Origin: an uncultured Bacteroidota bacterium
GTDB taxonomy: Bacteria; Bacteroidota; Bacteroidia; Bacteroidales; P3
Direction of reading: 5' to 3'
DNA length: 64,000 nucleotides
Assembly: GCA_902790215.1 (NCBI GenBank)
Contig: CADAQX010000006.1
Span: 62,001 to 126,000, forward strand
How positions within the stretch are numbered: position 1 is the stretch's first letter; the number at the start of each line of letters is the position of its first letter. Both the position numbers and the translations under genes were made by a program. The notes below the pieces were generated by a model that was not told the origin of the DNA, searched no databases, and saw nothing but the letters and a program-made list of their open reading frames with translations. This document shows, piece after piece, positions 7,916-16,697 of the stretch.

Positions 7916-9171
7916 ATTCTTTCATCCAATATCCACTGCCAGCAAGGGATTATCTCCACCTGCCGACCTTGGGAATCTGTTATTGTTTCACGTCTGTCGA
8001 GCGTAACGATTGTGCCCAGCTGTAATCCGTATGCATCCATTACAGATGTTATTCCATCCAGTTCACGCTTGCGAGTGTCGGGCTGATCCATGACAGCACT
8101 GACCTGTATTGCCTGTGTAACGGTATTCCCTGAACGCAAAACAAAGTCACACTCGTGGCCATTGCTATGATAATAAAAATCCGCTCCACGGCGCTGCAAT
8201 TCGATAGCTACTGCATTCTCCAGCCACAGACCCTGGTTTTTGCTGAGATTGAAACCCACCTGCCCAGCCAAAGCATTGTCGATAAAGTACAGTTTCTTGG
8301 GGCTCCGTATCTGTACACCCACTTTGGGGGTGTATTTGTTTAGGCAGCGCACCATGTATGTCTGCTCTAAACAGGATATCCAGTTCGCTACCGTTTCCAT
8401 GCTCTTTACTCCGATATTCTTGGCCACAGAATTGTACGTAAACGGATGGGTGACATTACTTGCAAGGTAGTATATCATTTCCCGCAATGCTGTCTCGGCA
8501 GTGATACCGTTGCGAACAATCACGTCACGGAAAACGATGTCAGTATAAAGCGACTTCAGAAATGCAGTATTTCCACTTCTAAGATATTGCGGCAGACCAC
8601 CCATGCCAAGATACTCCAAGAAATAGCGGTTCATTCGGGCACGACCCTCGGTTGTGTAAAAATCCTGCTTACTATAAAGGTACTTGCGATAGGAAAGGAA
8701 TTCGGCAAAAGAAAAAGGGTAAAGTTCTATGGATATGTGCCGACCCGTCAACAGGGTGCCTAATTCACGGCTCAGCAGATTGGCGTTACTTCCCGTCACG
8801 AAAACCTTATTGCCAGCATTATACAGTCTGTCCACAAAACGCTCCCACCCTTTGACATTTTGGATTTCATCAAAATAGTATGTATGCTGCTCACCAAATT
8901 CCGAGTGAAACAATTCATTCAACTGCTGAAAATCCTCTACCGTGAAATTCAACAGACGCTCATCATCAAGGTTGATATAAAAATCTTTATCATGAAGTTG
9001 CTGCTGAATCTGCCTCAACAAAGTTGATTTCCCACAACGTCTCACTCCGGTGATGACGATTATTTCCGGCGCCATCAACAGATTGGAGTCTATATTCCTA
9101 CAGATTACATCCTCCGAAGGTATTCTCCTTTGCTCGTAAATTACTTGTAAGAGAGTGTCTTTCGTAATCAT
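7912..9171 (-). CDS. AAA_14/DUF4143 family ATPase
   Basis: 419 residues. The N-terminal P-loop domain carries Walker A 'GVRRCGKSTLLRQI' (about 42-55) and Walker B-like 'YYFDEIQNV' (about 96-104). The C-terminal half, with 'LYFIDNALAGQVGF....GLWLENAVAIELQRRGADFYYHSNGHECDFVLR', is the DUF4143 nuclease-like domain. The family is common in Bacteroidota and archaea with poorly known function, possibly mobile or toxin-related. It has its own promoter (9192-9220) and overlaps aroQ by 4 nt. Confidence 0.85.
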   Translation of the reverse strand: MITKDTLLQVIYEQRRIPSEDVICRNIDSNLLMAPEIIVITGVRRCGKSTLLRQIQQQLHDKDFYINLDDERLLNFTVEDFQQLNELFHSEFGEQHTYYFDEIQNVKGWERFVDRLYNAGNKVFVTGSNANLLSRELGTLLTGRHISIELYPFSFAEFLSYRKYLYSKQDFYTTEGRARMNRYFLEYLGMGGLPQYLRSGNTAFLKSLYTDIVFRDVIVRNGITAETALREMIYYLASNVTHPFTYNSVAKNIGVKSMETVANWISCLEQTYMVRCLNKYTPKVGVQIRSPKKLYFIDNALAGQVGFNLSKNQGLWLENAVAIELQRRGADFYYHSNGHECDFVLRSGNTVTQAIQVSAVMDQPDTRKRELDGITSVMDAYGLQLGTIVTLDRRETITDSQGRQVEIIPCWQWILDERI

Positions 9172-9191
9172 ATGTCATTCCCGTTTAAGTG

Positions 9192-9220
9192 CAAAGATAC
9201 AATATTTTTTCGATTCTCAA
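9192..9220 (-). promoter_or_regulatory. promoter of the AAA ATPase-aroQ operon
   Basis: Minus strand TTG (9218-9220), 18-nt spacer, TATCTTTG (9192-9199). It lies 20 nt before the ATG. Confidence 0.65.
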
Positions 9221-9342
9221 CCGAAAGAATTAAAAAAACTTCCGATTGACAGTCGGAAGTTACCGGTTGTTCGTCATCCTGGGTTTAGCTTTAAGTACGA
9301 CAAGAAAAGAAAGAAAAAAGTGTACATTTGGGAAAAACATTG

Positions 9343-9350
9343 TATCTTTG
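9343..9350 (+). promoter_or_regulatory. -7 element of the ATP-grasp gene
   Basis: TATCTTTG is a perfect TAnnTTTG match, 24 nt before the chosen ATG at 9375. No good -33 TTTG is present at the usual distance (one occurs 12 nt upstream). Its position rules out the longer frame that starts at 9246. Confidence 0.5.
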
Positions 9351-9374
9351 CATTTTGTTACGGTACACAACGCT

Positions 9375-10361
9375 ATGAAACCTTATATCCTGCTATACAA
9401 AACCCTGCTGCCACGACGGTACAAGCATTACCTACAACGTGCCGGTGGCAATACCGACATGTGCCACGAGACCCTGCTGCACGGCACTTTTTACGAAGAG
9501 TATGAGCTGTACGGCTTTGCCGACAAGGACGAGGCCGAGCGGCGGGAATACCTCACCGACGCCGTGCGGAACAGGATTTGCCACCGCGTGAACAGCCGCA
9601 AAGGGGAGCGCACAGTGGTAGACAAATGGCTCACCTATTGCCGCCTCAAAGAGTTCTACCACCGCCGCGTGATGCTGCTCGACAGCGACAGCGCAATCGC
9701 GGAGGCTGCCGCACTGGGCTGCCGCACCAGGGAGCTGGTGGCCAAGCCCGTCAACCAGTGCGGAGGGCGCGGCGTGCAGCTGCTCACCGGAGGCAACAGC
9801 AACGAAGATTGGCTTTCGCTGCTGAAAGACAAGCAGGGATGGGTGATTGAAGAGCGCATCGGGCAGGACGCGGCACTGGCACAGTGGAACCCCTCATCGG
9901 TGAACACGATACGCATCAACACCTTCCAGCGCAACGGGCAGGTGACGCTGTTCACCTCTTTTATCCGCACAGGCAGAGCCGGGAGTTTTGTAGATAACGG
10001 TTTCCTGGGCGGGCTTTTCGCCTCTATCGACACCGAAACGGGTGTGATTTTCACCGACGGCTACGACGAGAAGGGACTGCCCTACCCTGCCCACCCCGAC
10101 AGCGGGGTGCCCTATCGCGGCACACAGATACCGCGCTGGCAGGAACTGCGACAGCTATCCGAAAAGATGGCGAAAGCCATGCCCGACATGGTGTACATTG
10201 GCTGGGACATGTCTCTTACCCCCAACGGATGGGAGCCTGTGGAGGCTAATCGCGGTGAATTTGTGGCGCAGCAGGTGACACAAGGCCACGGCATGAGACG
10301 TGAGTTTGAGCGTCTGTGCGGCTACAGCCACTCAGCACGTTACAAAAACACCACATTATAA
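9375..10361 (+). CDS. ATP-grasp enzyme of the sugar-transfer-associated family
   Basis: 328 residues from ATG 9375; the longer frame would read through the promoter. The ATP-grasp fold is visible as 'ELVAKPVNQCGGRGVQLL' (lysine and glycine-rich loop, about 127-144), 'GWVIEERI' (about 164) and the C-terminal metal-binding 'YIGWDMSLTPNGWEPVEANRGEF' (about 277-299). This matches PF14397 (ATPgrasp_ST), usually found near polysaccharide or surface-glycan genes and expected to ligate or modify a cell-envelope substrate. Here it stands alone with a downstream small membrane protein. Confidence 0.8.
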   Translation: MKPYILLYKTLLPRRYKHYLQRAGGNTDMCHETLLHGTFYEEYELYGFADKDEAERREYLTDAVRNRICHRVNSRKGERTVVDKWLTYCRLKEFYHRRVMLLDSDSAIAEAAALGCRTRELVAKPVNQCGGRGVQLLTGGNSNEDWLSLLKDKQGWVIEERIGQDAALAQWNPSSVNTIRINTFQRNGQVTLFTSFIRTGRAGSFVDNGFLGGLFASIDTETGVIFTDGYDEKGLPYPAHPDSGVPYRGTQIPRWQELRQLSEKMAKAMPDMVYIGWDMSLTPNGWEPVEANRGEFVAQQVTQGHGMRREFERLCGYSHSARYKNTTL

Positions 10362-10396
10362 TGCAATAAAAGCAGCGAAGAAGCGTTATTTTATTT

Positions 10397-10903
10397 ATGA
10401 GCCAAAACTATCATCCGAAGCCTGTCAAAATATACAAGTCCACCATCAGTTGTGTGATGTACGTATTGCTATTCTCGGCCGGCATTGCATTCTGCATTTG
10501 GGTTGCTATCTCCAATTTCAACAACGACGCCCTCTCATGGATAATGGTATTGGCCTTGGGGGGCATGGCAGTGGCATGCGTCTATCAAATGATATACTAC
10601 ATTCGCTGCCGCCATGAAAAGATTGTCATTACCGAACAACTCCTTACCATATCCCAATGTTTCAAACAGACAAAGAGCGGAGACTGGGCACCGGTAAAGA
10701 ATGTCAAACTACAGTGGAGAGACATCAATTACATCAAAGCCCAATGGGAAAGACCCACCAGCAAGAGCATACGAAAGGATGTACTTGTCAGTGCAGGGAA
10801 GAAAGACGTCTACCTGATTGACCCGGACATATACGATGTCTTCTTTCTGGAAAAGAAACTACAGAAGTATCAACGCCAATACGGGAATACCAACAGGAGA
10901 TAG
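10397..10903 (+). CDS. small membrane protein with two transmembrane helices
   Basis: 168 residues, 35 nt after the ATP-grasp gene and probably co-transcribed. Two helices near the N-terminus (about 15-39 'TISCVMYVLLFSAGIAFCIW' and 48-68 'WIMVLALGGMAVACVYQMIYY') are followed by a basic soluble domain of about 95 residues containing 'DVYLIDPDIYDVFFLEKKL'. The layout resembles PH-like small membrane proteins of Bacteroidota (STM3941-type), but I do not recognise the family with certainty. Confidence 0.65.
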   Translation: MSQNYHPKPVKIYKSTISCVMYVLLFSAGIAFCIWVAISNFNNDALSWIMVLALGGMAVACVYQMIYYIRCRHEKIVITEQLLTISQCFKQTKSGDWAPVKNVKLQWRDINYIKAQWERPTSKSIRKDVLVSAGKKDVYLIDPDIYDVFFLEKKLQKYQRQYGNTNRR

Positions 10904-10934
10904 GGAAAACTCATCCAACCACTCAACATGACAC

Positions 10935-10966
10935 AAAAAACAGAGCCACCCGCATGGGTGGCTCTG
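10935..10966 (-). terminator. intrinsic terminator of gdhA
   Basis: CAGAGCCACCC (10941-10951) pairs perfectly with GGGTGGCTCTG (10956-10966) around GCAT. On the minus strand the stem is followed by six U (10935-10940), which makes it the gdhA terminator. Confidence 0.8.
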
Positions 10967-10989
10967 CTATTAAATAGAGTTGGAATCAA

Positions 10990-12295
10990 TTAGATGATAC
11001 CCTGGGCAACCATAGCCTTGGCTACACGCATGAAACCAGCGATGTTAGCACCCTTAACATAGTTGATGGTGCCATCAGCCATACGGCCGTGCTCAACGCA
11101 CATGTCGTAGATGTCGTTCATGATCTTGTGGAGCTTCTGGTCAACCTCGGGGGCAGTCCAGTTGATGTGACCGGCGTTCTGGCAGATCTCGAGGCCAGAG
11201 GTAGCAACACCACCGGCATTGACAGCCTTACCAGGACCGAAGGGAACCTTAGCAGCCTGGATGGCAGCGATAGCGGCGGGCTGGCAACCCATGTTGGAAA
11301 CCTCGGCAACATACTTCACGCCATTCTCGAGAAGCATCTTGGCATCTTCCTCAGCGAGCTCGTTCTGGAAGGCGCAGGGCATAGCAATGTCGCACTTCAC
11401 AATCCAAGCCTTCTTACCAGCGGTGAACTTAGCCTTGCCGGGGAACTTGGTGGCCATGTCCTCAACCTTGTTGCGGTTGCTGGCACGCATGTCAAGCATG
11501 TAGTCAATCATCTCTTTGGTGATACCGTCGGGAATCTCGCAGACACCGTCGGGGCCGCTGATAGCGACGACCTTGGCACCGAGCTCGACAGCCTTGGTGG
11601 CAGCACCCCAAGCAACGTTACCGAAGCCGGAGAGAGCAATGCGCTTGCCTTCCATCTTGTCGCCTTTTTCCTTAACCATGCGCTCGACATAGTAGATAGC
11701 GCCGAAACCGGTAGCCTCGGGACGAATCAGAGAACCACCCCAGCCATAGCTCTTGCCGGTGAGGGCACCGGTGGAGTGCTCGCGGGCCAGTTTCTTGTAA
11801 GCACCATAGAGGTAGCCAATCTCGCGGCCGCCAACGCCTACGTCACCAGCGGGGCTGTCCTGATCGGGACCGATGTTGCGCCACAGCTCATACATGAAGG
11901 CCTGGCAGAAACGCATGATTTCAGCGTCGCTCTTTCCAACGGGGTCGAATCAGGCTGTTCTTGAAGATCTGCTCGAAACCGAGGAACTTCAGCATGGAAA
12001 CGTTCACTTTCGGGTGGAAGCGGAGACCGCCTTTGTAAGCACCGAGGGCAGCGTTGAACTGGACACGGTAGCCGAGGTTGGTCTGAACCTGACCCTTGTC
12101 GTCAACCCAGGTCACGCGGAAAGTGAAGATACGGTCGGGCTCAACAATGCGCTCGACAATCTTAGCAGCCTCAAACTCGGGATGCTTGTTGTATTCTTCC
12201 TCGATGGTCTCCAAGACCTCGCGAACTGCCTGTAAGTACTCGTTTTCGCCCGGATGTTTGGCTTCCAGGTTAGCCATAATTTCATTTACTTTCAT
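10990..12295 (-). pseudogene. gdhA: NADP-type glutamate dehydrogenase, broken by a ~38-bp deletion and frameshift
   Basis: Two adjoining frames together give a nearly complete hexameric glutamate dehydrogenase (2-oxoglutarate + NH4+ to glutamate). The N-terminal part is 11951-12295 ('GYRVQFNAALGAYKGGLRFHP'); the C-terminal part starts just below 11950 ('MRFCQAFMYELWRNIGPDQDSPAGDVGVGGREIG', then 'ALSGFGNVAWGAATKAVELGAKVVA'). At 11950 the chain passes from 'FKNSL' straight to 'FDPVGKSD'. Conserved relatives have 'TTLPMGGGKGGSD' between them, so about 38 nt are missing, including the catalytic lysine signature (PS00074), and the frame shifts. Downstream codons remain open, so the event is recent or an assembly error. 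Promoter and terminator are intact. Confidence 0.88.
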
Positions 12296-12340
12296 GATAT
12301 TTAATTAATTAAATTAAACAATTAGTTTTCTTTGGACTAA

Positions 12341-12373
12341 CAAATATACAACTTTATTTTGAAATAAAACAAT
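12341..12373 (-). promoter_or_regulatory. gdhA: promoter of gdhA
   Basis: Minus strand ATTG (12370-12373), 21-nt spacer, TATATTTG (12341-12348). The leader is about 40 nt of AT-rich sequence before ATG 12295. Confidence 0.6.
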
Positions 12374-12488
12374 TATTTTGTTAAATTTTTCATACAACAC
12401 CCTCAAGACAATACCAACCAGCTGCTTACACGCGCCAGCCGCCATCCCAAAGCAAATCGCCGGAATTACCATCCCAACAGGCAGCCGG

Positions 12489-13247
12489 TCACTTCACATC
12501 GCGCACAAGCCGGACCGACTGTCGGTAGCAACGCTGATTGACTACAGAGGTATAGACACGGCCTTCATAGAAACACACATAATAGGCCTCCTTGTCGCCT
12601 TTGGGAGTGGCTGTCCAATACAGTCCTGACATCCCCGGGTGCGGCGGATTAGTGGCCCATTCATAGTCAGATGCAGGAAGGAAGACGGCTCCGGACTTTT
12701 GCATCTGCTCCCATTGTGCCCAGGAGAGTATGTTATCATTCCAGCTGATACAACCCGGACTGAAAACAATGCCCGCCGGGTTCTTCCACCTGTCGGGCAA
12801 TAAAATCAACCCATGTATCCCATTAACCGTACCTGTTCCCCGTTTCAGCTCAGCGTCTTTCCTATGCACCAGCACATAGTCCCACTCGGCGAAGCCCAAT
12901 GTACGCCATCCAGATTCGGCATAATTCAAATAATCGCCCCAATCATAGAAGGAAGCATAATCTCTATTATCCAATGAATTGTTCTCAGGTTTGTTTCCTG
13001 TCCCCCACGCAAAATAGCCGCCGTAATCCCATGAATTAAGCACAAAAGTGCGACCATGCGTGGCAAGATTTCCCGGTGCAAAATACACCTTTTTCATATA
13101 ACTCACCGTAAAAGTGCATGTGCTTGTATCCTGTTCTGCTTCCTGGGCATTACCCTCAGGCAAATCCTTATGACAAGCCGCCAAACACAAAACCAATACC
13201 CCTGCATACAGCAGCGGGATGACCTTGTTTCCATGAATGGTATTCAT
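12489..13247 (-). CDS. lipoprotein with a FISUMP-like C-terminal domain
   Basis: 252 residues. The signal peptide ends in a lipobox (LVLCLAAC, Cys near residue 24), so it is a predicted lipoprotein. The C-terminal half ('GIHGLILLPDRWKNPAG', 'SWAQWEQMQKSGAVFLPASDYEWATN', 'GLYWTATPKGDKEAYYVCF', 'QRCYRQSVRLVRDVK') matches the pattern of the Fibrobacter succinogenes major paralogous domain (FISUMP), itself related to the formylglycine-generating-enzyme fold: 'LP...EW..A..GLYWS.T....A....F....V....R..G.SVRLV'. These are surface or periplasmic proteins of unknown function, frequent in gut Bacteroidales. Confidence 0.7.
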   Translation of the reverse strand: MNTIHGNKVIPLLYAGVLVLCLAACHKDLPEGNAQEAEQDTSTCTFTVSYMKKVYFAPGNLATHGRTFVLNSWDYGGYFAWGTGNKPENNSLDNRDYASFYDWGDYLNYAESGWRTLGFAEWDYVLVHRKDAELKRGTGTVNGIHGLILLPDRWKNPAGIVFSPGCISWNDNILSWAQWEQMQKSGAVFLPASDYEWATNPPHPGMSGLYWTATPKGDKEAYYVCFYEGRVYTSVVNQRCYRQSVRLVRDVK

Positions 13248-13332
13248 ATCGAATGAGTGTTTTCAAGCCAAAAGCAAAACCTACTCATCCATCCTACTCT
13301 CTGCCAGTCCTGCACCGGCTTATGCTCACACT

Positions 13333-14142
13333 CTACAGATAGCAAGTGTTGACAAAGTTCTGGATGCGTGGGCGGACATAGTCACGCTCCTCGATATGCG
13401 ACATATGGGCAGCATTCTCCAGCAGCAGAATTTCTGCATGCCGCGCCTCCATGGCCTGCGACAAAGCCAACTCCACCGGCAGCCGCGGATCCTGTTTGCC
13501 ATAGATGAACAGCACCGGAACCTCCAGCTGCTGCAGCACATGCAGACGCGACGGCCTTGCCGCCATGCCGCGCTGCGCCGCAATGATGCTCTCGGCCTTG
13601 GTCTCCAGGCACTGGTCCTGCAAATCCTTTATCTCCACAGTCAATGCTACTCGGCTCTTAACAGTAAACAGCGGCGGGATAAAACTCACGATATAGCTTG
13701 CCCTGTTCTGCATCACCTGATCGCAGGTGGCCATACGGCGCTCGATGATAGACTCCGTGTCGGCCAGCGCATGCGAATGCAGCAGTCCCAGGCCACGCAA
13801 ACGGTGGGGGAACAAATCGGCGAAAGCCAACGCCACGTAACCACCCATCGAATGCCCGATCATCACACACTGCTCCACGCCGGCATCGTCCAGCACAGCC
13901 ATCACCGCCCGTGCCATAAAGTCCATGGAATGCACCTCGCCGAAGCACTCGCTGTAGCCGTGACCCGGCAAGTCGATGGTGATGACGTGCATCGTGCGCA
14001 TATACGACAGCACATACGAACTCCATATATCCAGATTCTGCAGATAGCCGTGCAGCAGCACCAACGTCTGCTCATGCCCTCTGCCTTCATCTCGATAATG
14101 AAGTGTATGTTCTTCAAACACAATAGTCTTATGCTGTTCCAT
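13333..14142 (-). CDS. alpha/beta hydrolase
   Basis: 269 residues from the ATG at 14140-14142; the longer frame from 14175 would run into the promoter. The fold is shown by 'LVLLHGYLQNLDIW' (oxyanion hole), the nucleophile elbow G-H-S-M-G-G (Ser near residue 96), 'LFIYGKQDPRLPVE' (acid residue) and 'LLENAAHMSHIEE' (catalytic His). The substrate is unknown. The gene is monocistronic, with the promoter at 14173-14202. Confidence 0.85.
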   Translation of the reverse strand: MEQHKTIVFEEHTLHYRDEGRGHEQTLVLLHGYLQNLDIWSSYVLSYMRTMHVITIDLPGHGYSECFGEVHSMDFMARAVMAVLDDAGVEQCVMIGHSMGGYVALAFADLFPHRLRGLGLLHSHALADTESIIERRMATCDQVMQNRASYIVSFIPPLFTVKSRVALTVEIKDLQDQCLETKAESIIAAQRGMAARPSRLHVLQQLEVPVLFIYGKQDPRLPVELALSQAMEARHAEILLLENAAHMSHIEERDYVRPRIQNFVNTCYL

Positions 14143-14172
14143 CGAATGCTTTTTAGTGTAGTTTACGAAAAG

Positions 14173-14202
14173 CAAAGATACACATTTTTTCTCTCATAAC
14201 AA
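14173..14202 (-). promoter_or_regulatory. promoter of the alpha/beta hydrolase gene
   Basis: Minus strand TTG (14200-14202), 19-nt spacer, TATCTTTG (14173-14180), 30 nt before ATG 14142. It decides the start codon. Confidence 0.65.
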
Positions 14203-14336
14203 CCCCTTTTTTCAAAAAAAATCGCCCCTCAACCGCTATCTGTTCAAAAACAAGCAATTCCGTCAAGCATTTTCCCATTTGTCTTGCCATGCGTTTTCCA
14301 GGGAGGAAAAAATCTATCGTTTCAGATGCAGGGCTG

Positions 14337-16472
14337 TTAATTGTAGGCATGGATGCCACCCAGCAGCAGGTTGACGCCGAAATAGGTGACAACAACGCTC
14401 AGAAATGCTACCACACACCACACATGGAACCAGGTTGAGGAATGGCCGTCGCGCTGGCTCATGTTGAGGGGGTAGAGGTAAACGAGCAGGGTGATGAGCG
14501 CCCACACCTCCTTGGGATCCCAAGACCAGTAGTTGCCCCACGAGATGTTGGCCCATACCGCTCCGATGACTATGCCCAAGGCGAGCAATGCCACGGCGGG
14601 ATAGAGCATCAGCAGGTTGGTGCGCTCCAAAGTCTGCCGCAGAGCCGGCCGGATGAGGGCCGCCACACCGCCTGCCATGGCAAAGAAGAAGAGCGCATAG
14701 GCTGTCATGATGACGGTGACATGCAGCGTGAGCAGCGGTGAGCTGAGCACAGGCATGAGGTTGGTCACAGGCGGGTTGGAGCCGCTCATCATGGCCACCA
14801 GCAGACAGAAGCCCATGGTGAGCAGCCCGATGGGAGGTGCCATGGGGTGGCGACGTGCGGTACACAGGGCCACAATGCTGATTACCATGGACATAAGTGT
14901 CATGCTGTCGAAACCTCCCGCCATGGGAGCATGGCCTCCGGCTATCCACCGCAGGATGAAAATGAGCAGCAAGAACGCCGTGAGCAATGCGACAAGACCG
15001 AATGCAAGCCGGGAATTGAACAACGACCATTTCCCTTTGCCTCCTTTTGGAGAGTATAGCGCTATGGCGAAAGAGAGCAGTCCGAGGCTGATGACAAGCA
15101 TGTAGAGCCAGCGGCCTGTGGTGAGGCGGTTGTAAAGCCTTTCGGCCGCAATGCGGCTGGGTGCTGGTAGGATGTCTGCCGCCTTTTTCTGCTGATATTC
15201 GCAGGTTTTGTCAAACACCTGGCCGAGGGTTTCGTAGTCGCCTTTGACCACCAGCTCCTGGCAATAGCCAAGCTGCTTGCGGATAAAGATATATTCGTCC
15301 GAGTCCACACTGAGAGGCAAGGGGTCGTTTTGCGAGTACCAGCCGATGGTTCCAGTGGAGTCGGGCACAGGATAGATTTTCATCAGCTGGCTGTTGGCCA
15401 CCATTTGCACGAGGTTCACCTTCTCCTCGGCGGCACGGCGTTTCTTGTCGGGTATGCCTTCTGTGCTTCCTGGCATGGCGATGTTTCCGCCGCTCAGCTG
15501 AGGGGCCAGCTGGTTGTAGGTGGCATAGCGGCCATCGAGGCCTAACTGATGGCGCAGTTCGGCACCTTTGATTTTAATCATGGGTTCGTCGGCCCATTCG
15601 CTGTGGTAGAATATCCAGCCGCTGAGCACCTGTTCGGGGGTAAGGCCTTGATAGGTGGCTTTGCCGCAGAGTTTGGTGGTGTAGTCTTTGGCCACAGTCC
15701 GCAAGGGGCAGATGCGTCCTTTGTACAGCACCATTATCCGACCCATGCGGTCGGCCGTTTGCCGAGGCAGGGTTGAGGGTGCGGCCGAGGCGGTGCCGCC
15801 GACAAGCAGAAGCAGCAAGGGCAACGCCTTGAGCAGCCGGCGGAAGTGCGAGCGGGGCGAGAGGAACATAACAACCAACCCTGCAATGAGGAGCAGATAT
15901 CCGCAATAGGTCACTGCAATGCCAATGGGGTCGTAGGAGACACTGAGGACCGAGCTGCCGTCGGGCGTGTAGTCGGCCTGATAAAGGCGGTAGCCTTGCC
16001 GGCGGTAGATATTGTTCATGGATATGTCAGCAGTTTCTCCGTCCACGGCAATGTGGCTGACAAAGTCCATAGGCGAGTGGGAGCCCGGATAGGTAACCAC
16101 CTCGAAATTGTCGAGCGTGACGGAAAACGGCAGTCGCCGAGCGGTGCTGTCGGATTCCAAGTAGGTGTCGTATGGCTGTCCGGGCAGCAGGGTCATTTCG
16201 CCGTGGCTGCCTGTCCAGGTGGTGAGGCCACCGCCGAGCAGAATAACCACTGCGGAACTGTATATCAGCATCCGATGAGGTGTGTGCCACATTTTCTCCC
16301 TCAAAATGGCTGCTATGCAGCCAACGGCCACCAGTGCCAGCAGAAGGATGAACCACCAGGAGGCATAGACATGTTCGGTGGCAAATTCGTTGCCATGGTA
16401 TTTTTCAATAATGGTGCCGGTGGCGAGAGCTGCCACCACCGGCACCATGAGCAGGATACTAAGTTTTTTCAT
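14337..16472 (-). CDS. fused ResB/CcsA cytochrome c assembly protein (CcsBA)
   Basis: 711 residues from the ATG at 16470-16472. The frame continues upstream to 16703, but that extension only translates the inserted MITE. The N-terminal part has ResB/Ccs1-like membrane helices and a periplasmic region ('GEMTLLPGQPYDTYLESD', 'YSSAVVILLGGGLTTWTG'). The C-terminal part is CcsA/CcmF-like with the haem-handling WWD motif 'WGNYWSWDPKEVWALIT' (about 652-668). System II proteins export haem and attach it to CXXCH of apocytochromes c. The neighbour upstream in transcription encodes a c-type di-heme protein, an obvious client. It starts 27 nt beyond the MITE. Confidence 0.85.
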   Translation of the reverse strand: MKKLSILLMVPVVAALATGTIIEKYHGNEFATEHVYASWWFILLLALVAVGCIAAILREKMWHTPHRMLIYSSAVVILLGGGLTTWTGSHGEMTLLPGQPYDTYLESDSTARRLPFSVTLDNFEVVTYPGSHSPMDFVSHIAVDGETADISMNNIYRRQGYRLYQADYTPDGSSVLSVSYDPIGIAVTYCGYLLLIAGLVVMFLSPRSHFRRLLKALPLLLLLVGGTASAAPSTLPRQTADRMGRIMVLYKGRICPLRTVAKDYTTKLCGKATYQGLTPEQVLSGWIFYHSEWADEPMIKIKGAELRHQLGLDGRYATYNQLAPQLSGGNIAMPGSTEGIPDKKRRAAEEKVNLVQMVANSQLMKIYPVPDSTGTIGWYSQNDPLPLSVDSDEYIFIRKQLGYCQELVVKGDYETLGQVFDKTCEYQQKKAADILPAPSRIAAERLYNRLTTGRWLYMLVISLGLLSFAIALYSPKGGKGKWSLFNSRLAFGLVALLTAFLLLIFILRWIAGGHAPMAGGFDSMTLMSMVISIVALCTARRHPMAPPIGLLTMGFCLLVAMMSGSNPPVTNLMPVLSSPLLTLHVTVIMTAYALFFFAMAGGVAALIRPALRQTLERTNLLMLYPAVALLALGIVIGAVWANISWGNYWSWDPKEVWALITLLVYLYPLNMSQRDGHSSTWFHVWCVVAFLSVVVTYFGVNLLLGGIHAYN

Positions 16473-16494
16473 TGGATTTTGTAATAGGTTTGGG

Positions 16495-16697
16495 TTAAAC
16501 CCAAATCGGTCATTAGGCCGACTTTTATACACTTTCTCGCTTTTTAAGGTCTCTTTATGCCATATCAGCATTTCTTTCGGCATCTTGTCCACATCCCTGT
16601 CTCGCCGTAGCCCGCTACGACTTCGCCAGCGATGCGGCCAATATGCTCGAAACAAATACTCATCTGGCATAAACCCTAACGACCGATTTGGGTTAAA
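16495..16697 (+). mobile_element. MITE-like element, copy A1 (193 bp plus TTAAA flanks)
   Basis: The element is 16500-16692. Its ends are perfect 12-bp terminal inverted repeats, CCCAAATCGGTC and GACCGATTTGGG, flanked on both sides by TTAAA (16495-16499, 16693-16697), a likely target-site duplication of TTAA. Inside are further inverted repeats (TTATGCCA near 16555 with TGGCATAA near 16666; CGTAG/CTACG near 16607-16620). It encodes no protein. The right TTAA supplies the TAA stop codon of the di-heme oxidoreductase gene. A second copy is at 40910-41094 and a decayed copy near 62640-62716. Confidence 0.82.

Noticed and set aside
9246-9374. Longer start of the ATP-grasp protein
   Set aside because: It would place the -7 element TATCTTTG inside the gene, and the added residues do not resemble the family.
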